A stretch of DNA of 46,946 nt from an uncultured Saprospiraceae bacterium (lineage in GTDB: Bacteria > Bacteroidota > Bacteroidia > Chitinophagales > Saprospiraceae): NCBI GenBank assembly GCA_938015925.1, contig CALLVY010000005.1:1-46946 (forward strand), read 5' to 3'. Positions 1 through 12,500 of the stretch are shown here, one piece after another. The notes beneath the pieces are model-generated. The model made no database searches. It was not told the origin of the DNA and saw only the letters and a list, made by a program, of their open reading frames with translations. How positions within the stretch are numbered: position 1 is the first letter of the stretch; every line of letters starts with the position of its first letter. The position numbers and the translations under genes were made by a program.

Positions 1-3000
1 CAAGTTTTGATTTAAAGCCTCCCCACCGATAAACCAATGTTGAAGAGAAGATAAATCTCCTTTATTCGTTTGATTGTATAAATCCAATACGAGCTTGGAT
101 TGGGATGGGGTCATTTGAACATGGCTAAGCTTATACTCCCCAATTAAGTCTAATTCAGTCTTTTGATTTTCGGTATTCAAAAGGTCAATAAATTCAGTAT
201 AAGACTGATATAAGTTTCTGGTTTCAACTATCTTTTCAAGTCCTTTCAGCACCTTTTCATTTTCAACACCGAAATCCACTAAACAAGCGACTTCTGTTAC
301 ACCTATATTCTGAACACTGAATAACATTTTTTGACAAGATTCAGGAGAACCAATTAAGGTGTTTTCTTTACTGAATTTCTTAGCGGCAATTTCTATTATT
401 TCTTGGCTTTGTGTTTTTAAGTCAATTCCTAATTCCTTAGCCAAAGGAGCCATTAATTTGATGGAAGAGCCGAGGTAATCTTTAAAAGGTTGGTCACTTA
501 TTTCAAGTGCTGTTTGTTCTGATGAGTCAATATAGGTATGCAGCATCAGGGTCACTTTTTTGTCCGCTATTTTGTGGCCATTTTCCACTAATGCTTTATG
601 GTACACTGCAATGTTGTTGGCTAATTTTTCCAGTGTTTGACCAAGCATATGCGTAAGTAGGTTGGCACCGATTTTTCCTGCATACCTAAATGTTTCTGGA
701 CTGCCTGCGGCAGTGATCCACATTGGTAACTCTTCCTGTATTGGTCGAGGTCGAGTTATTATTTCATAATCTACACCTATTCCATTTTTACGGGTAACCG
801 GCTTTCCCTTCCAAAGATCTTTTAGTTCACTAATTTTTTCTCTCATCTTTTGATGACGATCCTTGAAATCCTTATTGGCCAATGCAAAATCATCTGGTTG
901 CCATCCAGAGGCAATACTAATTCCTACCCTACCATTACTTAAATTATCAATCAAGGACCACTCTTCTGCTACTCTAACCGGATCATGCAATGGCAACACG
1001 ACACTTCCAGATCGAATACTTATGTTTTTTGTCAAAACCGCCAATGCAGAACTCAATACCGCAGGGCTTGGAAATGCTCCTCCAAATTCTCCGAAGTGGC
1101 GTTCAGGTGTCCATATTGCGGTAAAGTTATTTTTATCGGCAAACTTTGTTGTTTCCAACAATAAGTCATACTTCTGCTCTTTGCTCTTATCTGCCCCAAA
1201 AAACATAACACTAAAGTCAAGTTTTTTGGCAGGAGCCAATCGATCGGCAGCCAGCAATTTAAAGGGGTTGGTTTGTTGTAATACAACTGTTTGTCCTCTA
1301 GAAATTGGCCATACTAATTCAAGTACTGAAATGTCAAAATTCATACTGGTTTGTGCCAGCCATTTTTGTTGATCCTTACTGCCATAAGAGCGATCGAATC
1401 CTTTTAGCAGATTATCTAAATTGCCGTGCGTAATTTCAATTCCTTTTGGTCTGCCTGTTGTTCCTGAAGTAAAAATGATATATGCAAGATCTTCATCGCT
1501 GCATGCTACGGCAATTGATTTCTTGTCTTTTGGCATTTTAAGATTGTCCAGACCAACAAATTGCTCCGTTGACAAAGTATCCAGATATAGTTTCTTCAAA
1601 GAATTTAAACTCACTATAAATGCAGGTTGTGCATCTTCTATAACTTGGTTTATTCTTTCCGCAGGATAAATAGGGTCCAATGGAATATAGGCAGCTCCAA
1701 GTTTGAAGCAAGCAAAAATGGTAGCTACTAAGTCAATATTTCTCACCAAACAGATCCCGATCTTATCTCCCTTTTTGGCACCTTGATTGATCAATAATTG
1801 AGCAATGGCATCTACCCTTTCTCCCAGCTGTTTATACGTAAAAGAAACATCATTATTGATAATAGCGATCTCGTCAGTCTTGTTTTTTACCTGCGTATCA
1901 AACAATTGAACGGTGCGATCCGCTTTAGTTAATTTTAATTTTTCACCGGATAAGTGCTTGTTTATTTCTGCGGTCTCTGTTGCTTCAACCAGCTTAACTT
2001 TGAAGATATTTTCGTCCTGATTTTCCAGTAAGGAGCTTAGCAAAATATTGAAATGCTTGGCCATACCAGCTATAGTCGCTTCATCGAAAAGGTCGGTATT
2101 ATATTCCCATGACAACTGTAGTCCGTCAGCACTTTCTGTAAGCTCCAAACTCAGATCATATTTTGCACTTCTCTTTCCAAAGCTAAGATCAATAGGTTCC
2201 ATACTGACATCTGACAAGGACAGCGTTCCTTGTTGATTATTCTGTAGGGTTAATAGAATTTGGAATATTGGGTTGTGGCTAAGGTTTCTTTTTTCATTGA
2301 AAATTTCAATTAATTTTTCAAAAGGCATTTGTTGATACTCGTATGCATTCTCGAGCATTGCTTTACTTTGCCTTAACAATTCTCTGAAACTTGGATTTTG
2401 AGACAAGTCACTTCTGAGGACCAATAAGTTCATAAAGAAACCAACCAAATTTGCCGTTTCTGCTTTCTCTCGATTTGCAATTGGGCTTCCAATAACAATA
2501 TCTTTTTCATTGCTGTATCTTGCCAATAAACTACTGTAAGCAGCATGTAGGCCCATAAACAAAGAGGCACCTTCCGCACGGCACAATGCCTGTAAAGCAT
2601 CAAGCACTTTTTTATCGATCTTCGAAGTATGGACATTTCCATTAAAACTTTGTACAACTGGTCTTGGACGATCTAAGGGAAGGTTATGCAAAATCGGCAA
2701 GTCAGAAAGTTGCGACTTCCAATAGCTGCTATGTTCTTCTAGCACTTTGCCAGTAAGCCATTCTCTTTGCCAAGAGGAATAGTCCGCATATTGAATATTT
2801 AATGGAGGCAAGGGGTTTGCTTCTGCTTTAGCATAGGCAGAGTACAAGACGTTAAATTCATTGACCAATATGCCCATTGACCAACCGTCTGATGCAATAT
2901 GATGCATGGTAACAATCAGAATATGCTCCTCCGGTTCTAAAACCAGCAAACGAACACTTAGTAAAAGGTCCTTACTCAAATCAAACACTCGATGAACTTC

Positions 3001-3519
3001 TGCTTCAATGTTTTGTCTTATTGCATCGGTCTTGTCTCCTTTGCTTGCTTTGAGATCTTCAACAAGTATTTTGAAGTTTTCTGCTGTTTGAATCTTCTGT
3101 TGGGGCTGACCATCCTCGTTCACAAAAAAGTAACTGCGTAAACTTTCGTGTCTCTCTAGAATCGTTAAAAAAGTTTGATTAAGTGCCTTGGAGTCAATTT
3201 TCCCTTTTAACTTAAAAACAGAACTTAGATTGTAATGAGCACTTCCACTATTGATTTTGTCAAGGAGCCATAAGCTTTGCTGAGAAAATGAAAGTGGTTT
3301 GGCGGAAGATTCATCGACCTTCTCAATTACAGAAACCGTTCGAGTTTGTTTTTCAATTAATGAAATGATAGCTTCTTTGTTGCCTTTCAAAAATTGTTTG
3401 TCCTCATTACTTAGGACACTTAAGTCGCCCTTTACTCGAAGCTTATCATCAGAAAGTTCAAAGTTTAATCCTTTCTGAATTAAAGCGGTAAGCTTTTGCT
3501 TAATATTTATATCTCCCAT
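1..3519 (-). CDS. NRPS with TubC-type docking domain, C domain and monooxygenase-interrupted A domain (3' end outside window)
   Basis: The open frame starts at ATG 3519 and runs off the left edge after 1173 codons without a stop. Residues about 1-58 resemble a TubC N-terminal docking domain. A condensation domain follows, with HHIASDG near residue 206. The adenylation domain starts near 530 and has core A3 TSGTTGRPKG near 690. Just after the A4 region (FDISVLE) the frame enters a luciferase-like monooxygenase domain, about 765-1110. It then returns to adenylation sequence (HVQMTPSQ, then GGEAL) up to the edge. Visible pocket residues read D-I-L-Q-F-G, close to the glycine code DILQLG recalled from the literature. 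The gene overlaps the upstream NRPS by 13 bp, so the two are probably translationally coupled and work in sequence. The carrier domain and any release domain lie outside the window. Confidence 0.93.
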   Translation of the reverse strand, partial: MGDINIKQKLTALIQKGLNFELSDDKLRVKGDLSVLSNEDKQFLKGNKEAIISLIEKQTRTVSVIEKVDESSAKPLSFSQQSLWLLDKINSGSAHYNLSSVFKLKGKIDSKALNQTFLTILERHESLRSYFFVNEDGQPQQKIQTAENFKILVEDLKASKGDKTDAIRQNIEAEVHRVFDLSKDLLLSVRLLVLEPEEHILIVTMHHIASDGWSMGILVNEFNVLYSAYAKAEANPLPPLNIQYADYSSWQREWLTGKVLEEHSSYWKSQLSDLPILHNLPLDRPRPVVQSFNGNVHTSKIDKKVLDALQALCRAEGASLFMGLHAAYSSLLARYSNEKDIVIGSPIANREKAETANLVGFFMNLLVLRSDLSQNPSFRELLRQSKAMLENAYEYQQMPFEKLIEIFNEKRNLSHNPIFQILLTLQNNQQGTLSLSDVSMEPIDLSFGKRSAKYDLSLELTESADGLQLSWEYNTDLFDEATIAGMAKHFNILLSSLLENQDENIFKVKLVEATETAEINKHLSGEKLKLTKADRTVQLFDTQVKNKTDEIAIINNDVSFTYKQLGERVDAIAQLLINQGAKKGDKIGICLVRNIDLVATIFACFKLGAAYIPLDPIYPAERINQVIEDAQPAFIVSLNSLKKLYLDTLSTEQFVGLDNLKMPKDKKSIAVACSDEDLAYIIFTSGTTGRPKGIEITHGNLDNLLKGFDRSYGSKDQQKWLAQTSMNFDISVLELVWPISRGQTVVLQQTNPFKLLAADRLAPAKKLDFSVMFFGADKSKEQKYDLLLETTKFADKNNFTAIWTPERHFGEFGGAFPSPAVLSSALAVLTKNISIRSGSVVLPLHDPVRVAEEWSLIDNLSNGRVGISIASGWQPDDFALANKDFKDRHQKMREKISELKDLWKGKPVTRKNGIGVDYEIITRPRPIQEELPMWITAAGSPETFRYAGKIGANLLTHMLGQTLEKLANNIAVYHKALVENGHKIADKKVTLMLHTYIDSSEQTALEISDQPFKDYLGSSIKLMAPLAKELGIDLKTQSQEIIEIAAKKFSKENTLIGSPESCQKMLFSVQNIGVTEVACLVDFGVENEKVLKGLEKIVETRNLYQSYTEFIDLLNTENQKTELDLIGEYKLSHVQMTPSQSKLVLDLYNQTNKGDLSSLQHWFIGGEALNQNL
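190..1226 (-). other. Luciferase-like FMN-dependent monooxygenase domain inserted in an NRPS adenylation domain
   Basis: This segment of the downstream NRPS begins at LDFSVMFFGAD and contains WTPERHFGEFGG and RPRPIQEELPMWITAAGSPE. These are typical of the luciferase-like (LLM, MupA/Atu3671-type) monooxygenases of natural-product enzymes. It lies between adenylation cores A4 and A5 and the reading frame is intact on both sides, so it is an internal fusion and not a separate gene. In myxothiazol (MtaG) and melithiazol (MelG) a monooxygenase inserted in a glycine-activating A domain is thought to alpha-hydroxylate glycine, leaving a terminal amide. The same role here is inferred. Boundaries are approximate. 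Confidence 0.85.
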
Positions 3520-6500
3520 ACTTCTATGTTTTTAGTGTTTTCTTTTTGGTTATTTTTTATTCCTTTTTGAAATACTTGTTCTACTTCAATCAATTCTGCC
3601 AGTTCTTTTATGTTTTGCAATGAAAAGATGCTTTTCATTTTTAGCTTAACATCGAATACTTCATTTATTTCATAAAGCATGCGGGTAATATGAAGGGAGT
3701 GTCCTCCTAAGTCAAAGAAATTATCTAAAATTCCAATTGGAGTTATTCCCAATATTTCTTCCCAAATGGCAACCAATTGTTTTTCTACATCAGATGCTGC
3801 TGCAGTGTAGTTTTTAGTACTAGTGTTCACAACATCAAGGGTCAACAATTGCTTTTTATCTGTTTTGCCATTTGGCGTTCGTGGTATGTCTTCCAACAGT
3901 ATATAATGGGATGGCACCATATAACTAGGAAGTCTACCAGATAAATAATTTCGGATAGCTGTTAATGCGATGTCTTTTCCGGTGAGATATGCTACAATGT
4001 GCTTTTCGTCTGCAACTTCTTTTATTAATACTACCGCCTGATTAATGCTATCTTCTTCTTGTAATGCATGCTCAATTTCTCCCAGCTCTATTCGATAACC
4101 TCTAAGCTTAACCTGGTGATCTTTTCTTCCGATGAAACCAATGTTTCCATCTGGCATCCAGAATCCCAAATCGCCCGTACGGTAAAGGGGTGTTCCAGCT
4201 TCGAAAGGATTGTCAATGAATTTTTCTTTTGTCAATTCATCAAGGTGAAGGTATCCTCGGGATAAGCCTTTCCCGGATATGCATATTTCTCCAACAAGTC
4301 CTGCGCCTTGTAGGGCCAATTCTTCTGAAAGAATATAGAAACGGGTATCGTCTATTGGCTTTCCAATGGGCAATGCTTGGGTATGCTTTTTGGTAATATG
4401 GTAACAAGTACTATAGGTCGTGTCTTCCGATGGTCCATAAAGATTCCTCAAGACAATAGGCAATTCACATAAAGCATTACTCAGTGCAATTGGAATGGGC
4501 TCACCAGCCATATTGATGGCCACAACATTGGTTAATGAAACATCTCTTTTTACCAAATTCTCTACCACCGAAGGAACCGTATTGATGAGAATTTTTTCGT
4601 CCTGTGTTATATATTCTTCAATAGATAAACCACTTGGTAATATCCTAATTGGTTTACCTACACTTAGTGGGAAAAACATTTCGTATACTGATAAGTCAAA
4701 ACAATGCGATGTAGCTGCATAAAGAATTCCAAAGTCAAGTGAGGCAAATTCTTTTTTACACCAATGTAAAAAAGAGGCTACATTCGAATGAGCAAGCATA
4801 ACGCCTTTTGGTTTTCCAGTAGACCCAGAAGTGTAAATGATATATGCTAAATCTTCCGCTTGGATCGGTTTATTTGGTCGTGTTGATTGATAAGCTTTGC
4901 CCTCCTTAAATGCGGTGATCAAATCATCGGTAAGGCTAAGTTTGCAATTGCTGTTTTGTTCAATGTACTCGATTCTGTCTTCCGGATAATTAACATCTAT
5001 TGGCACATAGGCAGCGCCAGATTTCAATACGGCAAGGATAGCAATGACAAGCCATTCGCTACGTTCCATTTTGATCCCAACAAAATCTCCTTTGGTAATC
5101 GCATAATTTTGGTCTAAGTAATGGGCAAGCTGATTAGACTTTTCATCGAGCGTTTTGAAGGTAAGGCTTTGGTTTTCGAAAATCAATGCGCTTGCATCCG
5201 GTGTTTTTTTACATTGAGCTTCAATAAAATCCAGGATGGTTTGCGCTCCTCTATTTTCAACTTTGTCCTTAGTTATATTAGTCGCCAATAACAATGCTTC
5301 TTCCTCTGCTTTAGGAAGATAATTTATTTTTGCCACAGACTGTTCTGGATGCTTTATGCCTTCAAGAATAAATTTTTCCAGATAGGAAATGATATTTTTA
5401 ATGACCGCTTCTGAATAAATATCTGTGTTATAAGATACCGAAAGATTTAAATGATCTGCTTCTTCTGCGAAGGAGAAACTAATGTCGAATTGACTAGCCT
5501 TTTCTGTTGATAGCGGGTAATCACTTGCTTTTGTATTTATAAAGCTTTCTGTCTTTTTAAATAGGTCTTGTTGATTATGCAAGATCACCATGATATCAAA
5601 TAGTGCGGACCTTGAAGTATCTCGTTTGAGTTTCAGTTCATCTACAATTGCATCAAAAGGATAATCCTGATGTGCATGAGATTCCATCATTATCGCTTTC
5701 TGTTTTTCCAGAAGTTGATCAAAGCTATCGGAGCTTTCAAATCTTGTACGAATACAAAGGGTATTAAGGTAAAGTCCAATTTGATTTTCTAGTATAGAAT
5801 GATTTCTTCCAGCAACTGGCGTTCCAAGCAGGATGTCCGTTTGACCAGTATAGCGATACAATAAACCATTGATGCCCGCAAGCAATCCCATAAATAAAGT
5901 GGCTTCTTTCGCTTTTACTTTTTCCTTTAAGGCGCTTGTAAATTTCGGTGAAAATGCATGGTTAACGTTGGCGCCACTGTATGTTTTTATTTTTGGCCGA
6001 GCTTTTGAAACCGGCAATTCTATGATTGGCAGCTCTCCTGACAACTGTTCTTGCCAATAGATTTTAGAACTATGTAGTGCTTCTTGCCTAGAATTCTTAA
6101 ACCAGTATGCATAATCTTTGTATTGAACAGGAAGGGCCAAATTGTCGTTCTCTTCCCCTAAAAATAAACGGTTATAGCTATTTACAATTTCTCTGGAGAG
6201 CACTTCCATTGACCAGCCATCTCCTGCAATATGATGCAAATTGAAGAGTAAAATATGGCGATCTTCCCCAAGATTTATAATGGCGATTTTCAGCAATGGA
6301 GCCTTGGTCAGATCAAATTCATAATTCCGATGCTTATTAATAATTACACTGATTTCATTCTCCTCTGCGGCATCATAAACTTCTATGATAGATTCGGCTT
6401 CCTCTATTGGCAAAATGAATTGTGCTAAACCTTTAGCGCTTGTTTTGAAGTAAGTTCTAAGGCTTTCATGACGAGTAATAATTTGATTTAGTGCTTGCTG

Positions 6501-9500
6501 CAATATTGGCACTTCCAATGCACCATCAATCTGAATGGCATTTGTAATGTTGTATGCCGTACTCCCACCCTCAAATTGACTCAAAGTCCACAATCTTAAT
6601 TGAGAAGAAGTTACTGGATAGCTTTCCAGTTCTGGGGCCTTGCCGATCTTTAGTTCATCCGTTGATGTTTTTAAGAAAGGCATGATTCCTGAGATGCTTG
6701 GAAATTGAAATAAATCATTGAGTGTTAATACAAAACCCTTTTTCTCTAACTCATTCAGTAAGCGAATGGCCTTTAAACTATGTCCACCCAATTCAAAGAA
6801 ATTATCCGTAAGGCCAATCTCTTCCACCCCTAAAATAGTTGCCCAAACGGCAGCCATTTGAATTTCTGTTTCCGTTTTTGGTGCTACATATTTTTTACTA
6901 CTTGCCTTAACAAGTGTGATCGCTTCTAATTGCTTTTTATCTGTTTTACCATTTGGCGTAAGCGGAATACTCTCTAAAATCATATAGTGCGACGGAATCA
7001 TGTAAGCTGGCAGCTTCGTTGAAAGATTACTCCGGATATCCTCTAGCAAAATTTCTTTTCCAGTGATGTAGGCCACGATACTCTTTTCTTCCGCCAACTC
7101 CTTTATGAGCACTACAGCATGGTTTATGCTTTCTTCAGTTTGCAATGCATGTTCGATCTCTCCCAATTCTATTCGGTAGCCTCTTAGTTTTATTTGGCTG
7201 TCTTTTCTTCCAATGAAATCAATATTTCCATCCGGCATCCATCTGGCAAGGTCACCAGTTTTGTACATCAAACTGTTTGCTTGATTCGGGTTTGGAATAA
7301 ACTTTTCATTTGTTAAGTCCGCACGATTCATATAGCCGCGCGATAGACCTGCTCCGGATATGCATAGTTCTCCTACTACCCCTTCTGCTTGGATTCCAAG
7401 GTCTTCTGAAAGAATGTAAAATTGGGTATTGCTTAATGGCTTTCCAATAGGTATCGCCCGATCGAAGCTTTCTCTTATTCTGTAACAACTACTATAGGTC
7501 GTATCTTCAGAAGGACCGTATAAGTTTCTAACTTCGATTTCTGATAAACGCAAGCTGTGACTTAAGCTTACAGGAATAGGTTCTCCTGCCATATTTATGG
7601 CCGCGGCACCATTAAAAGTCAATCCTTTTTCTGTCAATGCTTTTATTACGGATGGTACTGTATTTATCAGTATTTTATCTTCTTTCTTTAGATATTGTTC
7701 TATCTCCAAACCATCCTTTAAGATCCTTAGTTTTTTCCCAACGCTTAAGGGGTAAAACATTTCATAAACGGATAAATCAAAACAGTAAGAAGTCGGGGCA
7801 TACAGGGTTTCGTATTCGGTATTGGCAAATTCCTCTTTTGCCCATGATAACATCGCGACAGCGTTTCGATGTTCTAACATAACGCCTTTTGGCTTGCCTG
7901 TAGATCCTGAGGTATAGATGATGTACGCAAGGTGTTGAGGAGCTATCGCTACACTTGGGTTCTTAGCGCTATATTTATTTCTATTGTTTTTAAATTCTTC
8001 AATAAAACTTCCATCAATGGTCAGCTTACAATTGCTGTCTTGTTCAATGTATTCAATTCGTTTCGCAGGATATTGAGGATCAATAGGAACGTAAGCTCCG
8101 CCCGTTTTTAGGATTGCTAAGAGTGAAATGATTAACCATTCCGTTCTTTCCAATTTTACGCCAACTAGTTCTTCAGATTTAATCTCATGCTTTTTCAGTA
8201 GAAGATGAGCCAACTGATTCGAACATTCATTAATCCATTCAAAACTCAATGCGCGTTCTTCACATAAAACCGCAATTGCTGCTGGACTACTTGCGACTTG
8301 TTCTTCTACAAGATCCACCATCGTTTTTCCTTTTGGATAAGTGGATGCTGTTTGATTGTTTTCTAATAATATTTTTTTGCGCTCGGCTTTGGTAAGATAA
8401 TCAATAGTGCCTGGAGTTTGATCAGGAGCTTCAATTAGTTGATTCATCAAGTTTTCAAAATGTGAAAATATTCTTGCAATGAAATCTTCCTCATAAATAT
8501 CTGTATTGTATTCAATATTTAGATGCAAGCCATCTGTCTCCCCAAAAGTAAACCTTAGATCAAATTGAGCGGTTTTTTGCTCCAGCTCAAACCTGCTTAT
8601 GGCTAAGCCTTCAAACTGTTCCTTTTTATTGATGTTCTTTAATTGTTCCTGATTTTGTAAGACGATCATTACATCAAATAGTGCGGATCGACTGGTATCT
8701 CTTTTTAAGTCCAATTGTCCAATCAATTCATCAAAAGGATAAGATTGATGTTGATAGGCCTGAAGTAAGATTGCCCGTTGTTTGGCCACCAATTCCTTGA
8801 AACTTTCTCCCTTTGCTATATTTGTTCGAATGGCCAAGGTATTTAAATACAAACCAATTTGATTTTCTAAATCCGGATGATCTCTTCCTGCAATTGGCGT
8901 TCCAATGATGATATCCTCTTGATTGGTATAGCGATGTAACAAAGCATTAAGTCCTGCAGTTAAAACCATAAATAGGGTTGCATCCTGTCCTTTAGAAAAG
9001 GCCTTTAGTTGCTTCAAGAAATTACCGGAATAAAGATGACTGATCGTTGCTCCGTTATACGTTTTGGTCCGAGGTCGAACCTTGAATGAAGGAAGCTCTA
9101 TCACCGGCAATTCTCCAGAAAATTGATCCAGCCAATATTGCTCAGCTGCTTTTTGCTTTTCAACTTGCAAGCCTTGACTTAACCAGTTGACATAATCTTT
9201 ATAATGAACATTTAAATCAGGTAGACCAATAGGTTTATTCAGACTCAAACTATTGTAAATGCTAACCAGTTCCCCAATCAATATTTCAAATGACCATCCA
9301 TCTCCGATGATGTGGTGCATCGAAGCCAAAAAGACGCACTCGTCTTTTTTCGTTTTCAACAAGGAGCCTCTCAATAAAGGAGCCTTTGCAAGATTAAATT
9401 GTTCCTTATTTTTTTCGTGGATATATTTACTTACTGTCGCGGCCTTGTTTCTCTTTTTTGTATAGTCTTCGACAGAAAGACTAAAATCAAATTCATGCTT

Positions 9501-12500
9501 TGCTAAAACATACTGTCTGACCTCTCCGCTTTGATCTGCCTTAAAGGAGGTCCTTAATATTTCATGGCGCTCAACTAATGTCTTAATGGCTCTTTCAAAT
9601 AAATCGGTATCTATGCTACCTTTTAATTTAATGGCCACTGGCATATTGTATGCCTGAGAACCACCTTCTAGTTGGCTCAAAATCCACAGTCTTTTTTGAG
9701 CAGCAGATAATGGGTAGGAAGGCGCAGTTGGAGCAGTTGGTATTGGAACATACGTACTTTCAATCAGGTGATTGCTGAGTCCATGAATTGTTGGATTGGA
9801 GAAAAAGTCCTGATAATTGATGGTCTTTCCCAGTTCTTTTTGTGCACTATTGATCACCTGACCGATGATCAAACTGTGTCCACCAAGCTCAAAGAAATTA
9901 TCCAGTACGCCCACTTTTTCAAGCCCTAATACTTCCTGCCAGATTTTACAAAGTTGCTTTTCTATTTTATTTGCAGGAGCAAGATATTCTTGTTTTTCAA
10001 AATCATTTTCACTAATTCCTGGAAGTGCTTTTCTATTGACCTTTCCATTTGGGGTCAAGGGAAATTCCTCTAATTTAATGAAGAAACCGGGAACCATATA
10101 TGCTGGCAATTTCTCCAATAAGAATGATTTGATCTTACTGTGATCAACTGATTCTTTTGCAGTGTAATAGGCTACTAAATTTTTCTCTTGATTATAGGTC
10201 TTTGCCATAACAACGACCTGCAATAAATTTTCAGAATATTGGGCCAGCGTGTTTTCAATATCTCCCAATTCAATCCGATAACCTCTGACTTTTACCTGAT
10301 TGTCATTTCGACCTAAATATCTTATTTCTCCGGCTTCATTCCAATATCCCAGGTCACCGACTTCGTATAAGATATTGCCAGGTTCAAACGGGTGATCTAT
10401 AAACTTGGACTTCGTTAAAGTTTTATTCAGGTAGTATCCTTTTGCCAAACCATCTCCACTAATATAGACCGCACCTTTTATCCCTTTGGGTACTAGCTTA
10501 TGGGATTCATCAAGTAGGTAAAATTTCGTATTATTTATGGGCTTCCCTATATTCGAAGCATCCTCAGGGCTTTCCATTTTTTTGCCACTTGAATAAATGG
10601 TTGTCTCCGTCGGGCCATACATGTTCCAAACTTCTGCTGCGCTATTGAGTAGGTTTTGCGCTAAGGCTTTACTCATCAATTCTCCACCACAAAGCAACTT
10701 TAGTCCTTTACCTCCTTTCCATTCAGCGTAAAAAAGAATCTGAAAGAAACTTGGTGTTGCTTGAATAATATCCGGCTTGATTTCCTTTATTTTCTTGATT
10801 AAAGCTTTTGGATCTGCTATTGTCTGCTGATCTGCAATGTATACCGCTCCACCAGAAATTAATGGTCCAAAAAATTCATGCACGGACATATCAAAGGAAT
10901 AGGTCGTTACAGAAAATAAAACATCATCGACATTTAATCCTGGCTTTTGCTGCATGCTCAGTAATAAATTCAATAAAGATTGGTGGCCAATCTCGACGCC
11001 TTTTGGAATTCCTGTTGATCCAGAAGTGTAAATAATATATGCGGTATCTTTAGCGGAAATGCTTTCTGTTTTCCCTTTCGGCTTGGAAACAGTATCTGAT
11101 AAAGTTTCTTTGAATTTGATAACGTTAAGATGAGATGCTTTTAATTCCAGATTAATTTCATCTCCACTGATCACCAATTCAGCTTGGCTACTTTCAATAA
11201 TATAATTTAACCTTTCCACCGGGAAATGTGGATCAAGTGGAATATAAGGTCTTCCAGATTTTAAGATGCCTAACAATACCAACAACATATCTGCCGAACG
11301 CTCCATCAAAACAGCTATTGGTGCTTTTTCTGCAATGGTCGTTTTTTCATTGATGTAAGCCGCGATTTTCCCAGATAGATAACTAGCCTCTTGGTAAGAA
11401 TAGCTGTTGAGGTCATCAAATATTGCTCGTTTCTCAGGTCGTATCTTTGCTTGCTCTTCAAATAAATCCAGTATTGTTTTTTCCTTTGGATAAGCTTGTT
11501 TTGTATTATTAAACTGCGTTAGTAGCTCTTTTGCTTCCATTTCAGTGAGGCAATTTAATTCTGCTATTTTTAATCCAGGATTATCAATAAATTGCGATAG
11601 AATTTGTTCGAAATGTAAGAACATTCTCTCTACCAAAGCACGATCATAAATATCGGTATTGAACGCTATGATCAACTCCAATCCTTCCGTCTCTTTAAAT
11701 GTAAAGTTCAGATCAAATTGAGCTTGATTATTTTCAAATTCATAGCTATCAATTTTCAATCCTTTTAATGCTTGCGCTGAGGTCAATCTATTGACTTGAC
11801 TTTGAGTTGGCATGTTGACCATTACATCAAAAAGTGGAGAACGGCTGGTATCTCGTTTTACATTTAAGCGGGCAACTAACTCACTAAAAGGAAATTGTTG
11901 ATGGTCATATGCTGCAGCTAAGACTTCTTTTTGATTGCTTATCAAGTCGCTTACACTATCGTTCTTTGCTATTTTAGTTCGTATTGCCAAAGTATTTAAA
12001 AACAAGCCGATCAGCTTATCTAAGTCTTCATGCTCCCGTCCAGCAATAGGCATCCCTACGATGATGTCATGCTCGTTGGTATATTTGTGTAGCAATGTGT
12101 TTATACCTGCCATCAAGGTCATAAATAGGGTCGCATCCTGTGCTTTACAAAAATCGTTTAAAGACTGGTATAAGGATTTTGAAAATTTCTTTGTTAAACG
12201 ATCTCCATTGAATGTTTTTATGGCTGGTCGTGACTTATAGGATGGTAAATCCAAAACAGGCAATTCCCCTTTGAAGGTTTCCAGCCAATAGGCCTCCGAT
12301 TTTTGGTATGCTTTATTTTGAATGGAATTTACCAGCCACTCTGCATAATCTTTGTATTGAATATTAAGTGGAGCGTAACTAAGCGTTTTCTTTTCTAGCA
12401 AATGATCATAAGCTTGAATAATTTCAGTAATGAAAATTTCAAGCGACCATGCGTCTCCAATAATGTGGTGCATTCCAAAGAATAGAATATGTTCGTCTTT

